Assembly: GCA_028583415.1 (NCBI GenBank)
Contig: CM053276.1
Location: forward strand, 141,133,902-141,197,901
From: Protea cynaroides
Taxonomy: Eukaryota > Streptophyta > Magnoliopsida > Proteales > Proteaceae
Direction of reading: 5' to 3'
DNA: 64,000 nucleotides
The notes under the pieces are model-generated. The model saw only the letters and a list, made by a program, of their open reading frames with translations, was not told the origin of the DNA and did no database searches. Numbering within the stretch: position 1 is the stretch's first letter; every line of letters begins with the position of its first letter. Shown in pieces: positions 49,093 through 61,000 of this stretch. The position numbers and the translations under genes were made by a program.

Positions 49093-49787
49093 ATCGGTTG
49101 AGTTTTGCGTTTGGTTTCTGTTTTCACTAGGACTCTGCGATAGCTGCACTACTAGCTTTTTTAATTGCTACCAATGTATGTTTGAGTCTTTTAGACTTCA
49201 GACTGAACATTATCTCCCATGTTGTTTATGTTATGACATCAGAATTTCTAGTCATGAGACAGTTAAATGGGCACAAAATTTTATTTGGGTCAACCAATAT
49301 GGTCATTGTCACGTTAGGAATTGCTCGCTTTTTATAATTTTGGATTTTTATTGAAAATTTTCCTCTTGCACGCCATAAAACCAGTTTTTGTTCAATCGGT
49401 TTTTCTCAAGTTTGATTCTGTTTTGCTTGTTAATGCATTAGGGAAATTTTTTTTGTTGCTGTCACCGTTTACATTGATGAGAGTAGATTGGAATAGATTG
49501 AGAGAAGAATCTTTTGTTTGTTGCTGCTCTTTTGAGGGATTAAACGAAGACCCTGTTCCTCATAGATGCATGGCATCCCCTATTTATACGGATATCTTCC
49601 TGTTTGAAACAAGGTTGATCCCAAGAGCCACATGGTTCTTTTGCTGCTTTGGCTGGTGAACTGTTGTAGACTAGATATTGCATCAAGCTTGCTTGATGGT
49701 TGTTTATATTGTTGCTTATGGCTATTCGGTACCATTGGTTAACTATGAAATATTGTTAATTATGTTGTAAATTTAGTTGGGATGAAA

Positions 49788-50750
49788 CTTGCTTAAAATT
49801 GTTAAGAAGGTTAGCAAAGGCCCATTGAGAGATGCAAAAATATATATATATATTTTAAGATTAATTGTGAGGTTTTAAGAGTTAACCAAAAGAAATATTT
49901 GATGTTTTAAGACATAGTTATACTGTTATAGTCGATGTTATGTTATATATGGACAAAACTTGCTTAAAATTGTTAAGAAAATTAGCAAAGGCCTATTGTG
50001 AGATGCAACAACATTTTTTAAGGCCGATTGTGAGCTTTTAAGAGTTAACCAAAGGCCCAATAAGAGATGCAAAAATATTTTCTAAGATTAGTTGTGAGGT
50101 TTTAAGAGTTAACCAAAAGAAAATTTTAATGTTTTAAGACACAGTTATACTGTTATAGTCGATGTTAATGTACTTGTGTAATATATGGACGGAAATTGCT
50201 TGAAATTGTTAAGAAGGTTAGCAAAGGCCCATTGAGAGATGCAAAAATATTTTTTAAGATTAGTTGTGAGGTTTTAAGAATTAACCGAAAGAAAATTTTG
50301 ATGTTTTAACACAGTTATATCGTTATAGTCGATGTTATATTATATATTGGAAACTTGCTTAAAATTAGCAAAGTCCTATTGGGAGATGTAAAACATTTTT
50401 TTAAGGCCAATTGTGAGCTTGTAAGAGTTAATCTAAGGCCAATGAGAAATGCAAATATATATATATATATATATTCCTAAGATTAGGTGTGAGGTTTTAA
50501 GAGTTGACCAAAATAAAATTTTGATGGTTTAAGACACTGTTCTGTTATAGTCGATGTTATGTTATGAAACGTGCTTAAAATTGTTACGAAAATTAACAAA
50601 GGCCTATTGGGAGATGCAAAAACATTTTGTTTAAGGCCAATTGTGAGGTTTTAAGGGTTAACTAAGAGAAAATTCCGATGTTTTAAGGTGCTGTTACAAT
50701 GCTACAATGCTATAGTTGATGGTCAATGGTATGTTATATATGTCAACTGA
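49788..50750. repeat. ~190 bp tandem repeat cluster in copy A
   Basis: About five diverged units start CTTGCTTAAAATTGTTAAGAA at about 49788, 49958, 50195, 50352 and 50570. Each continues with AGCAAAGGCC(C/T)ATTG-GAGATGCAAA and TTTTAAGACA-AGTTATACTGTTATAGTCGATG-like blocks. Copy B has only two such units (about 53825 and 53987). Confidence 0.8.
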
Positions 50751-52134
50751 TCCTTGCCTCTGAATATGGGAGTGAATGGCTTTGTTGTCCTTTTAACTCC
50801 TTGAAATTTGAATCAGGCAAATGCCCCTCAAGCTCTCCTTCAGCTGAAATTTCTTCCAGGAGTGCAATCATCAGATTATGGGATTCGTCATCATTGGACC
50901 TTTGAATGTGGTTTCCCTCTTTTTTGCTACAACTAGAGTAAATTGATTAGTCTTAAAACTTCTAGAGTTTTGCTCTGTCCTGATTGTTTTGCTGTCACAT
51001 ACGCATTTGATGCATCACACAAGTCCCTCGAGGGGAGTAGAGGGGGGGTTACAGCCTTTTCGCTTAATTGAATTTTTAAGGCTTCATGCGAGTGCTCTTG
51101 ATTATTGCAAAAGATTTACCTCCCTACGGTCAAGTCTAAAAGACATCCATGTAGTAATAGTGTTCATTTAATAGTGGTGGATAACCTTGCATCCATAAGT
51201 CCAGGGGCTTATATTATCGGCAGTCCCTACACACTTGTGTTATCCGTAGCAGTACCTTACCTCTGGTTTCGGCAGTGACAACGAAAGGAGTCTTAAATAT
51301 CTCTCTCTCTTTCTCCCACAGTCAGGCCAAGTCCCATGTGTCATGTGTTCTTTTAAGTTTCATTTTCAGAAACAAAACACCACCTTTACAATTTTCTGTT
51401 TTCATTCGTATGGCCTTCTGCTGGCTTCAACCACTTATGAGATCTTATTCTACTGCCCCTCTAAAAGAGCAATGAGACAGTCATAGGTAAGCTTCTGAGC
51501 TCTAACTTCTGGTTTGAACACGACTTGGAGAATGCTAGCTTGTAAGTATTCTGTTCTACTCTATGGTGCCTAAAGCAACAGTTCTGGTCCTTGAGGGACC
51601 TATCACAGACCCTGTAGTCCCTCCTGTTTGTAGCCATTTTGGCAGGAGAACCTTGAATGGGCCGTGCGATATTTCAACCCTTTGGATCATGATCTTACAC
51701 GCTCATCCCTACGGTTGTCCGTAGTAGGCTGACCGCCCTACCTATACCAATCATCATATCTTTCCTAGTGCCTGACTGAACAATTATGAGAAGCCCTATC
51801 AATTGTCGTTCCAGATCGCTTCTAAAGGTGCTTGGTTTGGTTAGTTTCCTTCAGCAGCCTGCAAACTTTTGTTTTCCCTTGCTTTATCCACCCAGAACAA
51901 CGCCGAACCAATTGGTGTAAACGGACGGTCTGTCCCGGGGATAGGAAGTATATTGATCAGGCTGCAACAGGGCCGAGCGGCCTGACCATGCCAGGGTCAG
52001 ACAAACTTTCAACCCAAGCCGAACCCTGTCAGTGTTCAGCCTAGGTTGGCCTTGATTTAGTGTTGGCTGTTCATTGGCTGTTCACTGTTTAAACTTCAGT
52101 TGTTAGAAGTAGCCATATGAATCTATAGTTTAAA

Positions 52135-52158
52135 CCCCCCCCCACCCACCCACCCACC

Positions 52159-52192
<34 letters not shown>
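52135..52192. repeat. compound microsatellite C-run, (CCCA)n, (CA)n
   Basis: Nine C, about six CCCA units, then about 11 CA units; lies in the insertion specific to copy A. Confidence 0.93.
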
Positions 52193-53165
52193 AACAAAAA
52201 AATCTCTTGTAGGAGCTCCCCCCAATCTCTTGGAAGAGCTATTGTGAATTCAACGTTTAGAGATAAAGAGGATTGATAATGAGTCATGACAGAACTTTGA
52301 GTTTTTCAACTTGGTTTGAGAGATTGAAGTTGTTGGCCGAGCTCGACCATTTGAAAATTTTCCTAGATCTGTACTTTTTGCTCAGATCTGCTCCGATCTT
52401 TGATTGGGGCAGCTGAACTTGCTCGTCGTGTTCTTATCTTGTCAGATCGCAACGACTGAGGCTTGCTTTCAGATCTCTGCTGATTTGCAGGCTTTGTGCT
52501 TTAGATCTGCAGGCTTGCTTCATCAAGAGATCTCTTGGAGGAGCTATTATGAAGCTTCTATTCGGTTGAAGCGATGGCTTATTGTCATTAGCAGAATTGG
52601 AAACCATAGGTTTTGTTTTGTCACCGTGTTTCAATTTTCTGCAATGGAGGCCACGGGGTGTGGGGTGCCATCATCGTGATCTTGTTGCGCAACCGTTGTG
52701 TGGAGATGGGTTCAAGATGGATGATCTCATGGTATCTGGTCATGGTAGGATGGATCTTTTCTTAGATGATGAAATCCATATGAAGGTAGAACGTCATGAA
52801 CCTGCTACGAGGGAGTCGATTCCTACAGAGGCATGTCCCCCTCAAGCTCCGGCGATTTAGAAGGAGATGAGATGCTCAGGTTAATGAGGCACGTATTTTT
52901 CCGGTGGATGAGGCGTCACCGTTAGGATTGTGGTTGAGGAGAACAAGAGGGAGGCAGAGAGGCTAGAGTGAGTGCGTGACTGAGGAGAGGAGAATGAGAT
53001 AACAAAACAAAGCATTTAGGGTTTGAGATTAGGTTTATATATAAAATACTTGCAGCCCTATATTACTGATGATCTCCTAGCCCTGAGCTCCTCCTAGTAT
53101 TGCTCCTGAATTGATAATAACTAGGAATCAGTATTATCATCTCCCACTCAACTTGCAATGGGGTG

Positions 53166-54945
53166 GGTTAGTTTTCATAATTTTGGATTTTTACTGAAAA
53201 TTTTCCCCTTCCTGTCCAAATCACCAGTTTTTTTTTGGTATTGCAAAGCTTGACTTTGTTTTGCTTGTTAATGCATTAGGGATTAATTTTTTGTTGCTAT
53301 CCTTATTTGCATTGATTAGAGGGCGAGCTTTGGTGTTGACGGTAAGGTTGTCATATTGCAACCTGGTGGTCACATGTTCGAATCTTGAAATAGCCTCTTC
53401 ACATTCTGGGGGTAAGGCTGCATGCATTTTGCCTTCCCTAGACCCTGCAATAGCGGGAGCCTCGTGCACTGGATGCCCTTATTTGCATTGATTGAAGTTT
53501 TTTATTTATTGCTGCTCTTTTGAGGGATTAAACGAACACCCTGTTGCCCATAGATGGAGAAATTTTTTTCTTCGTACTTCACTAATTATGTGTTTGCATG
53601 TCACACCCCCTTTTTGTACGGATATTAACCTTTTTGAAACAAGGTTGATCGCAAGAGCCAAATGGTTCATTTGCTGCTTTAGTTGGTTAACTTGTTAGTG
53701 ACCAGACTGGATTTTGCATCCAGCTTGCTTGTTGGTTTTGTATATTGTTGCTTATGGCCATTTGATTTCATTGGTTTACTATGAAATATGTGATTATCTT
53801 GTTAAATTTCAGTTATGATGAACTTTGCTTAAAATTGTTAAGAAGATTAGCTAAGGCCTATTGGGAGATGCAAAAACATGTTTTAAGGTCAATTGTGAGT
53901 TTCTAAGAGTTATCCAGTAGAAAATTTTGATGTTTTAAGACACTGTTGTACTGTTATAGTCAATGGTATGTTATATATGGATGGAACTTGCTTTTAATTT
54001 TTAAGAAAGTTAGCAATGGCCTATTGGGAGATGTGAACATTTTTTGAGGTCAATTGTGAGGTTTTAAGAGGTGACCAAAATAAAGGTGTTGATGTTTTAA
54101 AACACTGTTTTACTGTTGTAGTCGATAGTTGGTATGTTGTATATATTAACTGATCCCGGCCTTTGAATGTGGGAATGGTTGGCTTTGTTATCCTTTTTTA
54201 ACTCCTTGGGACCCGATTCAGGCAAATTCCCCTCAAGCTCTCTCTCAGCTGAAATTTCTTCCAGGAGTGCAATCTCTTCAGATTGTACAGCATTGGATTT
54301 TTTAATGTGGTTTCCCTCTTTGCTACAACTAGAGTAAATTGGTGACTTCTAAATTTTTGCTCCGTTCTGATTGTTTTGCTGTAACATATGCATTTTGAAC
54401 GATCACGCCAGTCCCTGGATTCAGGGTGTGTGGGGTAAGGCATTTTCGCTTGTCAATTGAATTTTTTGAGGCTCCATGCGAGTGCTCTTGATTATTGCAA
54501 GCCTAAGAGAACCATGTAGTAGAAGTGTTCATTTTGTAGGTGGCTAACCATGCATCCATAAGTCCAGGGGCTTATATTATCAGCCGTCCCTAGTGTCTTA
54601 CGCTATCAGGAGCAGTCCTTGCAATCTGGTATTCAGCAGTGACACAACGAAGAGTTGGAAATATCTCTCTTTCTTCCACCGTCAGGCTAAGACCCCTGGG
54701 TAATCTGTTCTTTTTAGTTTCATTTTCAGAAGCATTTGCCTTTTTTTGTCAACCCAGAACAAAGCCTAACCAATGGGGCATGCGTGCAAACAGACGGTGG
54801 GTCTGGGGATATGTAGTATACTAATGATCCTCTAACCCTGAGGTCCTCCTAGCATTGCTCCTGAATTAATAATAATGCATACGATACCATCAAGAATCTG
54901 TATTTTTATCTACTGCACGACACTAGCAATAGGTGGGATAGTTCC
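53166..54945. repeat. tandem segmental duplication, copy B
   Basis: Shorter copy of the segment at 49330-53165, directly adjacent. It ends with AATAGGTGGGATAGTT, matching the CAATGGGGTGGGTTAGTT at the end of copy A. It is interrupted by an Au-type SINE at 53318-53476, which copy A lacks. Confidence 0.82.
53318..53476 (+). mobile_element. Au-type SINE with 17 bp target-site duplication
   Basis: A 159 bp insert shows a tRNA-derived head: an A-box-like GACGGTAAGGTTG and a B-box GGTCACATGTTCGAATC. The body is typical of plant Au SINEs: GGGGTAAGGCTGCATGCAT, CCCTAGACC, GCGGGAGCCTCGTGCACTGG. It is flanked by the perfect 17-base direct repeat CCTTATTTGCATTGATT (53301-53317 and 53477-53493). The matching place in copy A is uninterrupted (near 49455-49490), so the SINE came in after the segmental duplication. 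Confidence 0.9.
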
Positions 54946-57900
54946 CCCCCAACCCCTTTTTCTTGCTGTGTAATGATGATTAGTTGCATTTAGATTTAGG
55001 TTATCATTGTTACGAATTTGCAGCATTTTATTTATTGGATCCAAATCAAATTAGAGGTGCATAAAAAGGTGATTACAAACTCAGTGCAACAATGTCTGAT
55101 TAATGGAGAATAACCCCAATTTTTAAATATTTTAATCTCCTATTTATTTGTTGGCAATAAGAGGGAGGTGGAACAAATCAAATTTGTTAAGAATCAACAA
55201 TCATCCCCGTTTTTGTTTTGGAACGTACTGGACTCTCTTATGCAGAACCCGTACAATTTGATGTGGGATATGTATCTTTAACGCAGTGTAGGGGTTAGCT
55301 TGTACAATGGGTGTGGTTGGATTGAACGGTTCTCAGATTTGGAATGTTGAACGTTGTAGTTGAATGGGTCCACTGCCTGCTTTTGTAATGAATATACGTC
55401 GTTTGGGAAAAATATTGCTGTCGGTCAGTCATTGTTCTTCTGCCTGTATCCTTAATAATAATAATAATAATAATAATAAGAGATGGTTTGCTGTGCTGCT
55501 GGTTGTGTGGCCCTGTGCTGGAGAGGGGCGATTGGAATGGTGAGGGGACATTCAAGAGGATGGGTATGGTGGTCATTTCATTGCCTGGTGTGTCGTATTC
55601 TTTGCCCTAATAATCATATAATATGTATTTAAAATATCTCAATACATATTTAAGATGTAGATTTAGAAGGTGAAGTTAAAAATAAAATAAAAATGAAATG
55701 GGTCATTAAGGCTCCATTTGGAATATTTTATATTTTTGTTTATGAATTATTTATTATAAATCATTTATGAGAATAAATTATAAGTGATAAATAATAACCG
55801 TTTTGATACCATTAGACATAAAGAAGTAACAATAGATTATCATATTAATGATTTATTTTTAAATATAAATAAGTATTATAAATTATACCAAACAAGATGT
55901 CATAGTGGGTTATATAATTAATTATAATACATAAAGGAATGGTGTATGCATTTTAAAAAGTTGGGAAAGGAGGATAGGTGAAAAAGTTAGATTTATAGGA
56001 AAAAATAGAAAAGGAGTATTCCAGAAAAGGAGTTTGGGAAAATATAGGTTAAATTCAGTGGATTGACAGAAAAAAAAAAAAATTTAAGATGCCTTGCCCT
56101 GAAAGATACTCAGAGGGTGAATCATGGGCGGAGTCAGAATTATTTGAGGCCAATTGAGTTTTTTGGGCAAATGTCTTCCAGTCTTCCATTCCCAATCCGT
56201 TCTGTTTTTTGAGCTATATAACTAACAACGGTAATCTGTAGCTGAGCATGTCTTTCACTCTTCCTTGCATGATTGATTATTTAATTATTGTTGCAGGGCA
56301 TGACACGAGAAAGAAGACTGGTTGAAGGGCCGGCTGATGGGTAACCAGTTCTTCCTGATCGCCCATGTGCAGCTGCTCTTGCTACGTCTTTCCTGGCTTC
56401 CTACTTCCCATGTTAATCTTCATGGCATGGATCTGCTGGGCCTTCAGTAGCTGTCTATCTCTGTCCGATCACAGCAACTGGGCTCACTAGCCTTAATATT
56501 CTGGGACTCGATGCCTTGGTCCTTGACTGGTACATTGCCACGTCATTTTTTGGCAACCCTAGGTTTGCCACGCCAACAATTACATCATCCCCATTTATAT
56601 TGTCGCTGCTCACTTTGGCTCAACAGCTGCAACGCCTAGACTTACACCAGCTACTCCACAGTTCTTCACCTCTGCCGGCAAACACTACATCATCGGTTGT
56701 CAGTACTCCAATGACTAACTTCAGTTACTGTGGTGAGTGTAGTGAGGTTTTCATCCCTAATCGAACTGGTAAGTAAAAAATCCGTTGATACTATGTAAAA
56801 ATTTCGTCCTAAAAGTTCAAATTGATTAGGTGGAGAGAGTCCCAGGTGTATAAGGAAGCTATGGACTATCGAGTAATCAATGTGGTCTAAACTCCCCACC
56901 GGTGTCTTAGTAGCTTGTTTCCTTACCTTGATTGTCACACTCTCAATTGGCTTCATCTATGCCACCACAAACCAGGTGGGTATGTAATCACTGTTGTAAA
57001 TTTTAAAGATTATTTTTTTCAGGAGCATTCCAGGTGGGGTGAGCCTGACCACTTGCCACTGCACTGCAACCGGGCTTGAACATTATTACCAAGTCTATTA
57101 TATGGTACTTTCATGTACATATATCCCGGGCTCTGGTGCCAACATTGCTTCAATGTTTCTGGATGTATCAGTGTGACTCAAGCCCTCACCTTTTTGCAAA
57201 ATTTTCAGGCTGGGTCACTACACGAAGATTCCTCCCCGTGCAATGTTCGTGGTTGAGGTCTGGCAAAGAGTTCTGAGCCACTTCTGTATCGTTCTTTTCT
57301 TTTTCATTTTCTCAGTCTCAGGGCTCAGGAACAAGGTGATCTTTTTTACCCATAAAACAGTTTGCAAATGAAATGGGCATGATCTTCCAACACTATTCTT
57401 CTTTACATCTTATGTACCTTTCATCCTTATTCACATAAGGGTGAAATTTCTTTCTCAATATACGTGACCTGCTACTCTTTATACATAAGCATCTACATTG
57501 TTGTTAGCTTTTTTGAAGATCATTCGGTGGAAAAGAATACAATGGTACTTTTCATTCCAAGTAGAATTACAAGAATCAAGTAATGTATGTATTCCAAATT
57601 CAACTTCTATTCTAATACACAAATGCTGCGGATTGCAAAGAACAGCACCCTGTCAGCGACATTTTGTATAAATTACATCCTTGTCAACAATATACAAAAG
57701 AATCAAACTTCTATTTTTAATAGTGACCATGCTTTGGATGGATTAGTCTGAGACACTGAGCTATTGTACACAGCTTATACTGAATTATGAAGCCTCAATA
57801 AAAATACATTGAGGACCTCCACCCCTTCAGATGCTTGATTTTCTTAGTAAGCAGAACTAAACCCAATCTTAACAGAGTAAGATAGAGTACTCTGTTTGAG

Positions 57901-58044
57901 GCAAAGAATTTCTCAGGGTTTCCTTGCCTACCCAATAATACCTATTGTTCTGCCTCTTTCAGTCTCCAAGAATCAGAATGTGCCTTCTCTAAACATGGTT
58001 CTGCTTCAACAATGTGTATTCAAAACATTCAACATTTTATTACT
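54946..58044. other. intergenic between convergent RRM and U-box genes
   Basis: No gene recognised. Contains an (AAT)n microsatellite at 55452-55479 and an AT-rich segment near 55707-55935 that begins AAGGCTCCATTTGGAATATT and resembles the Tourist-like MITE family, right end unclear. A stretch at 56516-56776 has an open frame but no known similarity; sequence at 56290-57300 is less AT-rich and could hide an unannotated fragment. The right part should hold the 3' untranslated region of the U-box gene. Confidence 0.45.
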
Positions 58045-61000
58045 TTAAAAATAAGAGGACTGTTCATGAAGCACATTCAGGTGAGCAAGTATTTTGGCTG
58101 CCAAAGATTTTATAGCATTGTTTCCTCTCTGAGTTATATCTACTAAAGGCATCTGAGCCAAAGTCCCATACTTTTGCTTGAACTCCACCAGCCGGAAAAT
58201 CCTCTCCAAAGCATACAAAGATTTCTCCTGTAATTGGACAGAAGGTGAGCGCAATAATCTAATGATCGCTGCAATGGCATTTGCCTCAGCAAGTGCTTTA
58301 GTACCATTCTGCAACCTTTCACCATCAATCAAGGTCAACAGAGCCCCTAATGCAGCCTCACAGGCGCCAATATCTGGCTCCCCAAGCACCCTCACAAGGG
58401 GTTGCACTGCCCCAGCCTCCAAAAGACAAAACGAAGACTCAACAGAACAAATGCCCATGTGCACTGGACAGGCAGTTTCAGGAGGGGGTGCCCAGCACCA
58501 TAATCCCCCATGTTTCTTTATTGGTCTGCTCAACTTAACTGAACTCTCTGAAAACTGAGCAAGTGAAATGGCTGCATATCTTTTGGCCAAAGCTGTTCCA
58601 GAGTTCAGCACCTGTACCAGCACAAGAATAATGCCAGCTTCCGCAGCTCTCCTCTGCCATTCCTGATTTGTTGTAACATTGAAACGGCATAACGCTCTTG
58701 TGGCATTCTCAATTAGATGGTTTCTACCTGAACTAGTATAATTTCTATCACTAAGAAATCTGAAAATGACCGTAGGTGCCCCAGCAGCTAAAAGCCAATG
58801 AGTAATTTGGGTTTGGTCCTTGGGGATGTTAGCAACGATACCAATTGCAGCAGTAATCTCTTCATTATCATTAGAAGTTCTGATGATCCTGAGCAAGGTT
58901 TCAACACACCTCTGATCAAGATGCTCTAACAGCATGCCATCATCACCATCTACTGTCAAGCAACAGAACAGCTTCACAGCATTTGCTCGTACAGTTGCAT
59001 TATTAAGCTCACATAATTGAACCAATACTTGAACAGCCGAGCACTGTAAATCATATACACAACGACATCAACATTTCAATTCAATCAACTATTATATGTT
59101 ATCATCAGTAGAAATTAGTAAACACAGAACATGTTCAGTAATGGTGGTTTTAGGCCATTTGGACACGTAACTTATTTAAAAAAGAAAGAAAGACGAGAAA
59201 TTAGGTCATTCTTAGATATTTAGAAAAAGAAAATCAGCCCTTTTTAAATATATAGAATCCCAAAAATAAATCTGTGGAAGACTCATGGTTGAAAATGTGA
59301 ACTAATTATGTGGGACTGAATTAAAGAAAAATTCAAAAGAAGCAAAATTCAAATGGTTAACAAATACAGGCCATAACTTGCAAAAAATGAGGACCAATCC
59401 AACATGTCATTATGGAATCAAGGCTAATCAAATGTCCCATACCCAAAGCTGTAACATCCAAAAAGAAATAGATCACTACATTTAGTACCACCGCACCCAA
59501 AAAGTAGATCACTGCATTTAGTACCACCGCATACTGGCTTTGTTGCTTGCCAAGCATACGTTTGAGTAAAATGGGTGGAAATGCATCACACACTTCAATT
59601 TATAGAATAATCTGTTTCTCATGGAACATATTAATTTTGTGGCATTAAGTAAAAGGTTTTCGAACTCAATTACATCGCCACAAAGTTACTGACAAAAAAG
59701 ATATTACCTACGGAATTAAGCTGAGTGAGACTTTCTAATCTAGAAGCATTATCATTTATCACCCTCCATCCCTCCCCTAGAGGAGCCAAAAATAATATGA
59801 AATATAACTGACTAAGGCTCTCTTTGGTTTGTATTATATAATGTATTATATAATACATTATGAAATTTGTGATTGTTTGACATGATTTATAATGTCTATT
59901 TATAATTAAAATAAATAGATATAATGCATATTCTACAAATAGGTTATTAGTTGTTTATCATTATAACCTATTTCTCATTATATAATATATTATGTTTAGT
60001 GGTACCAAACGGTTATTGTTTATTACTCAGAATCTATTATCATAATTGATTTGTCACAAATAGCTCATAATACATTATATAATACAAACCAAAGTTTAGG
60101 TTCTCTTTTGGTTTGTATTATATAATGTATTATATAATATATTATAAAATTTATGATTGTTTGGTATGATTTATAATGTCTATTTATAATTAAAATAAAT
60201 CGATATAATTCATTATCTATAAATAGGTGAGTAGCTGTTTATCATTATTAGAATAATCTATTAGATGATTGTTTATATTTCTCATTATATAATGTATTAT
60301 GTTTAGTGGTACCAAGCGATCATTATTTATTACTCATAATCTATTATCATAATTGATTTGTCACAAATAACTCTTAATGCATTATATAATACAAACCAAA
60401 AAGAGCCTAAGACTTTCTAAACCAGAAGCATTTCCACCAAAACCAAGTGGCTATGTCACTGGATTTAATTTTTTAACAGGTTCAAACTGTCTTATACCAT
60501 GTTACAGTAAATTGGCTGGAAACGCACATTATGAGCAATAATCAGAAATCCATCATGGATTAAGAACTCTGATTTGGTAACACAACAAGTCCCCGACACC
60601 TGTACAGCTCTTTGAGTTCTAGATTAGGCAATTACCCTGTCTTTAATATTGATGAACATATAGAAGTATATTATTTTAGAAATTCAAGTTTCAAATGGTA
60701 TTAATGAATTATAAATTAAATTGTAGCTATGCAATTGATTTTCTAATAATATTCTTCAGTGATGCGTGACTTTTCAAGGAACTAACTTGGTTCCATAGTA
60801 CATAACTAATAGCCATCGATACTGACTAACTAAATACATGTTGAATGTTAGTGCCCAGTGACTGAGATTCTTAAGGGAATGCACAGTAAGTCAATTTACA
60901 CAGATATTTGTGTTTCATAACCCAGAGGCAGAAATGAATAGAATAGAAAACACAAAGTGTGTACCTCTCTAAGTTTAGACCTTATTTCTGTTGCAGACTG

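Larger units (their letters stand above)
49330..53165. repeat. tandem segmental duplication, copy A
   Basis: Non-coding segment that matches copy B (53166-54945) block by block: ATTTTGGATTTTTA(T/C)TGAAAATTTTCC, TTTGCTTGTTAATGCATTAGGGA, TTGAGGGATTAAACGAA, GAAACAAGGTTGATC, then TTGCTTAAAATTGTTAAGAA blocks, CCCCTCAAGCTCTC, and TAAGTCCAGGGGCTTATATTATC. Copy A is longer because of extra tandem units (49.8-50.7 kb) and insertions near 51.48-51.86 and 51.97-53.05 kb. The second insertion includes a (CCCA)n(CA)n microsatellite and GC-richer sequence of unknown origin. No gene recognised. Confidence 0.82.

Noticed and set aside
49080..49300. Second GRF-like or Harbinger remnant after the RRM gene
   Set aside because: Only one short word (TTTATTTGGGTC) matches the GRF segment; not enough to support homology.
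56516..56776. Possible 86-residue protein
   Set aside because: Begins with an alternative codon, no recognised family, and no supporting exon structure around it.
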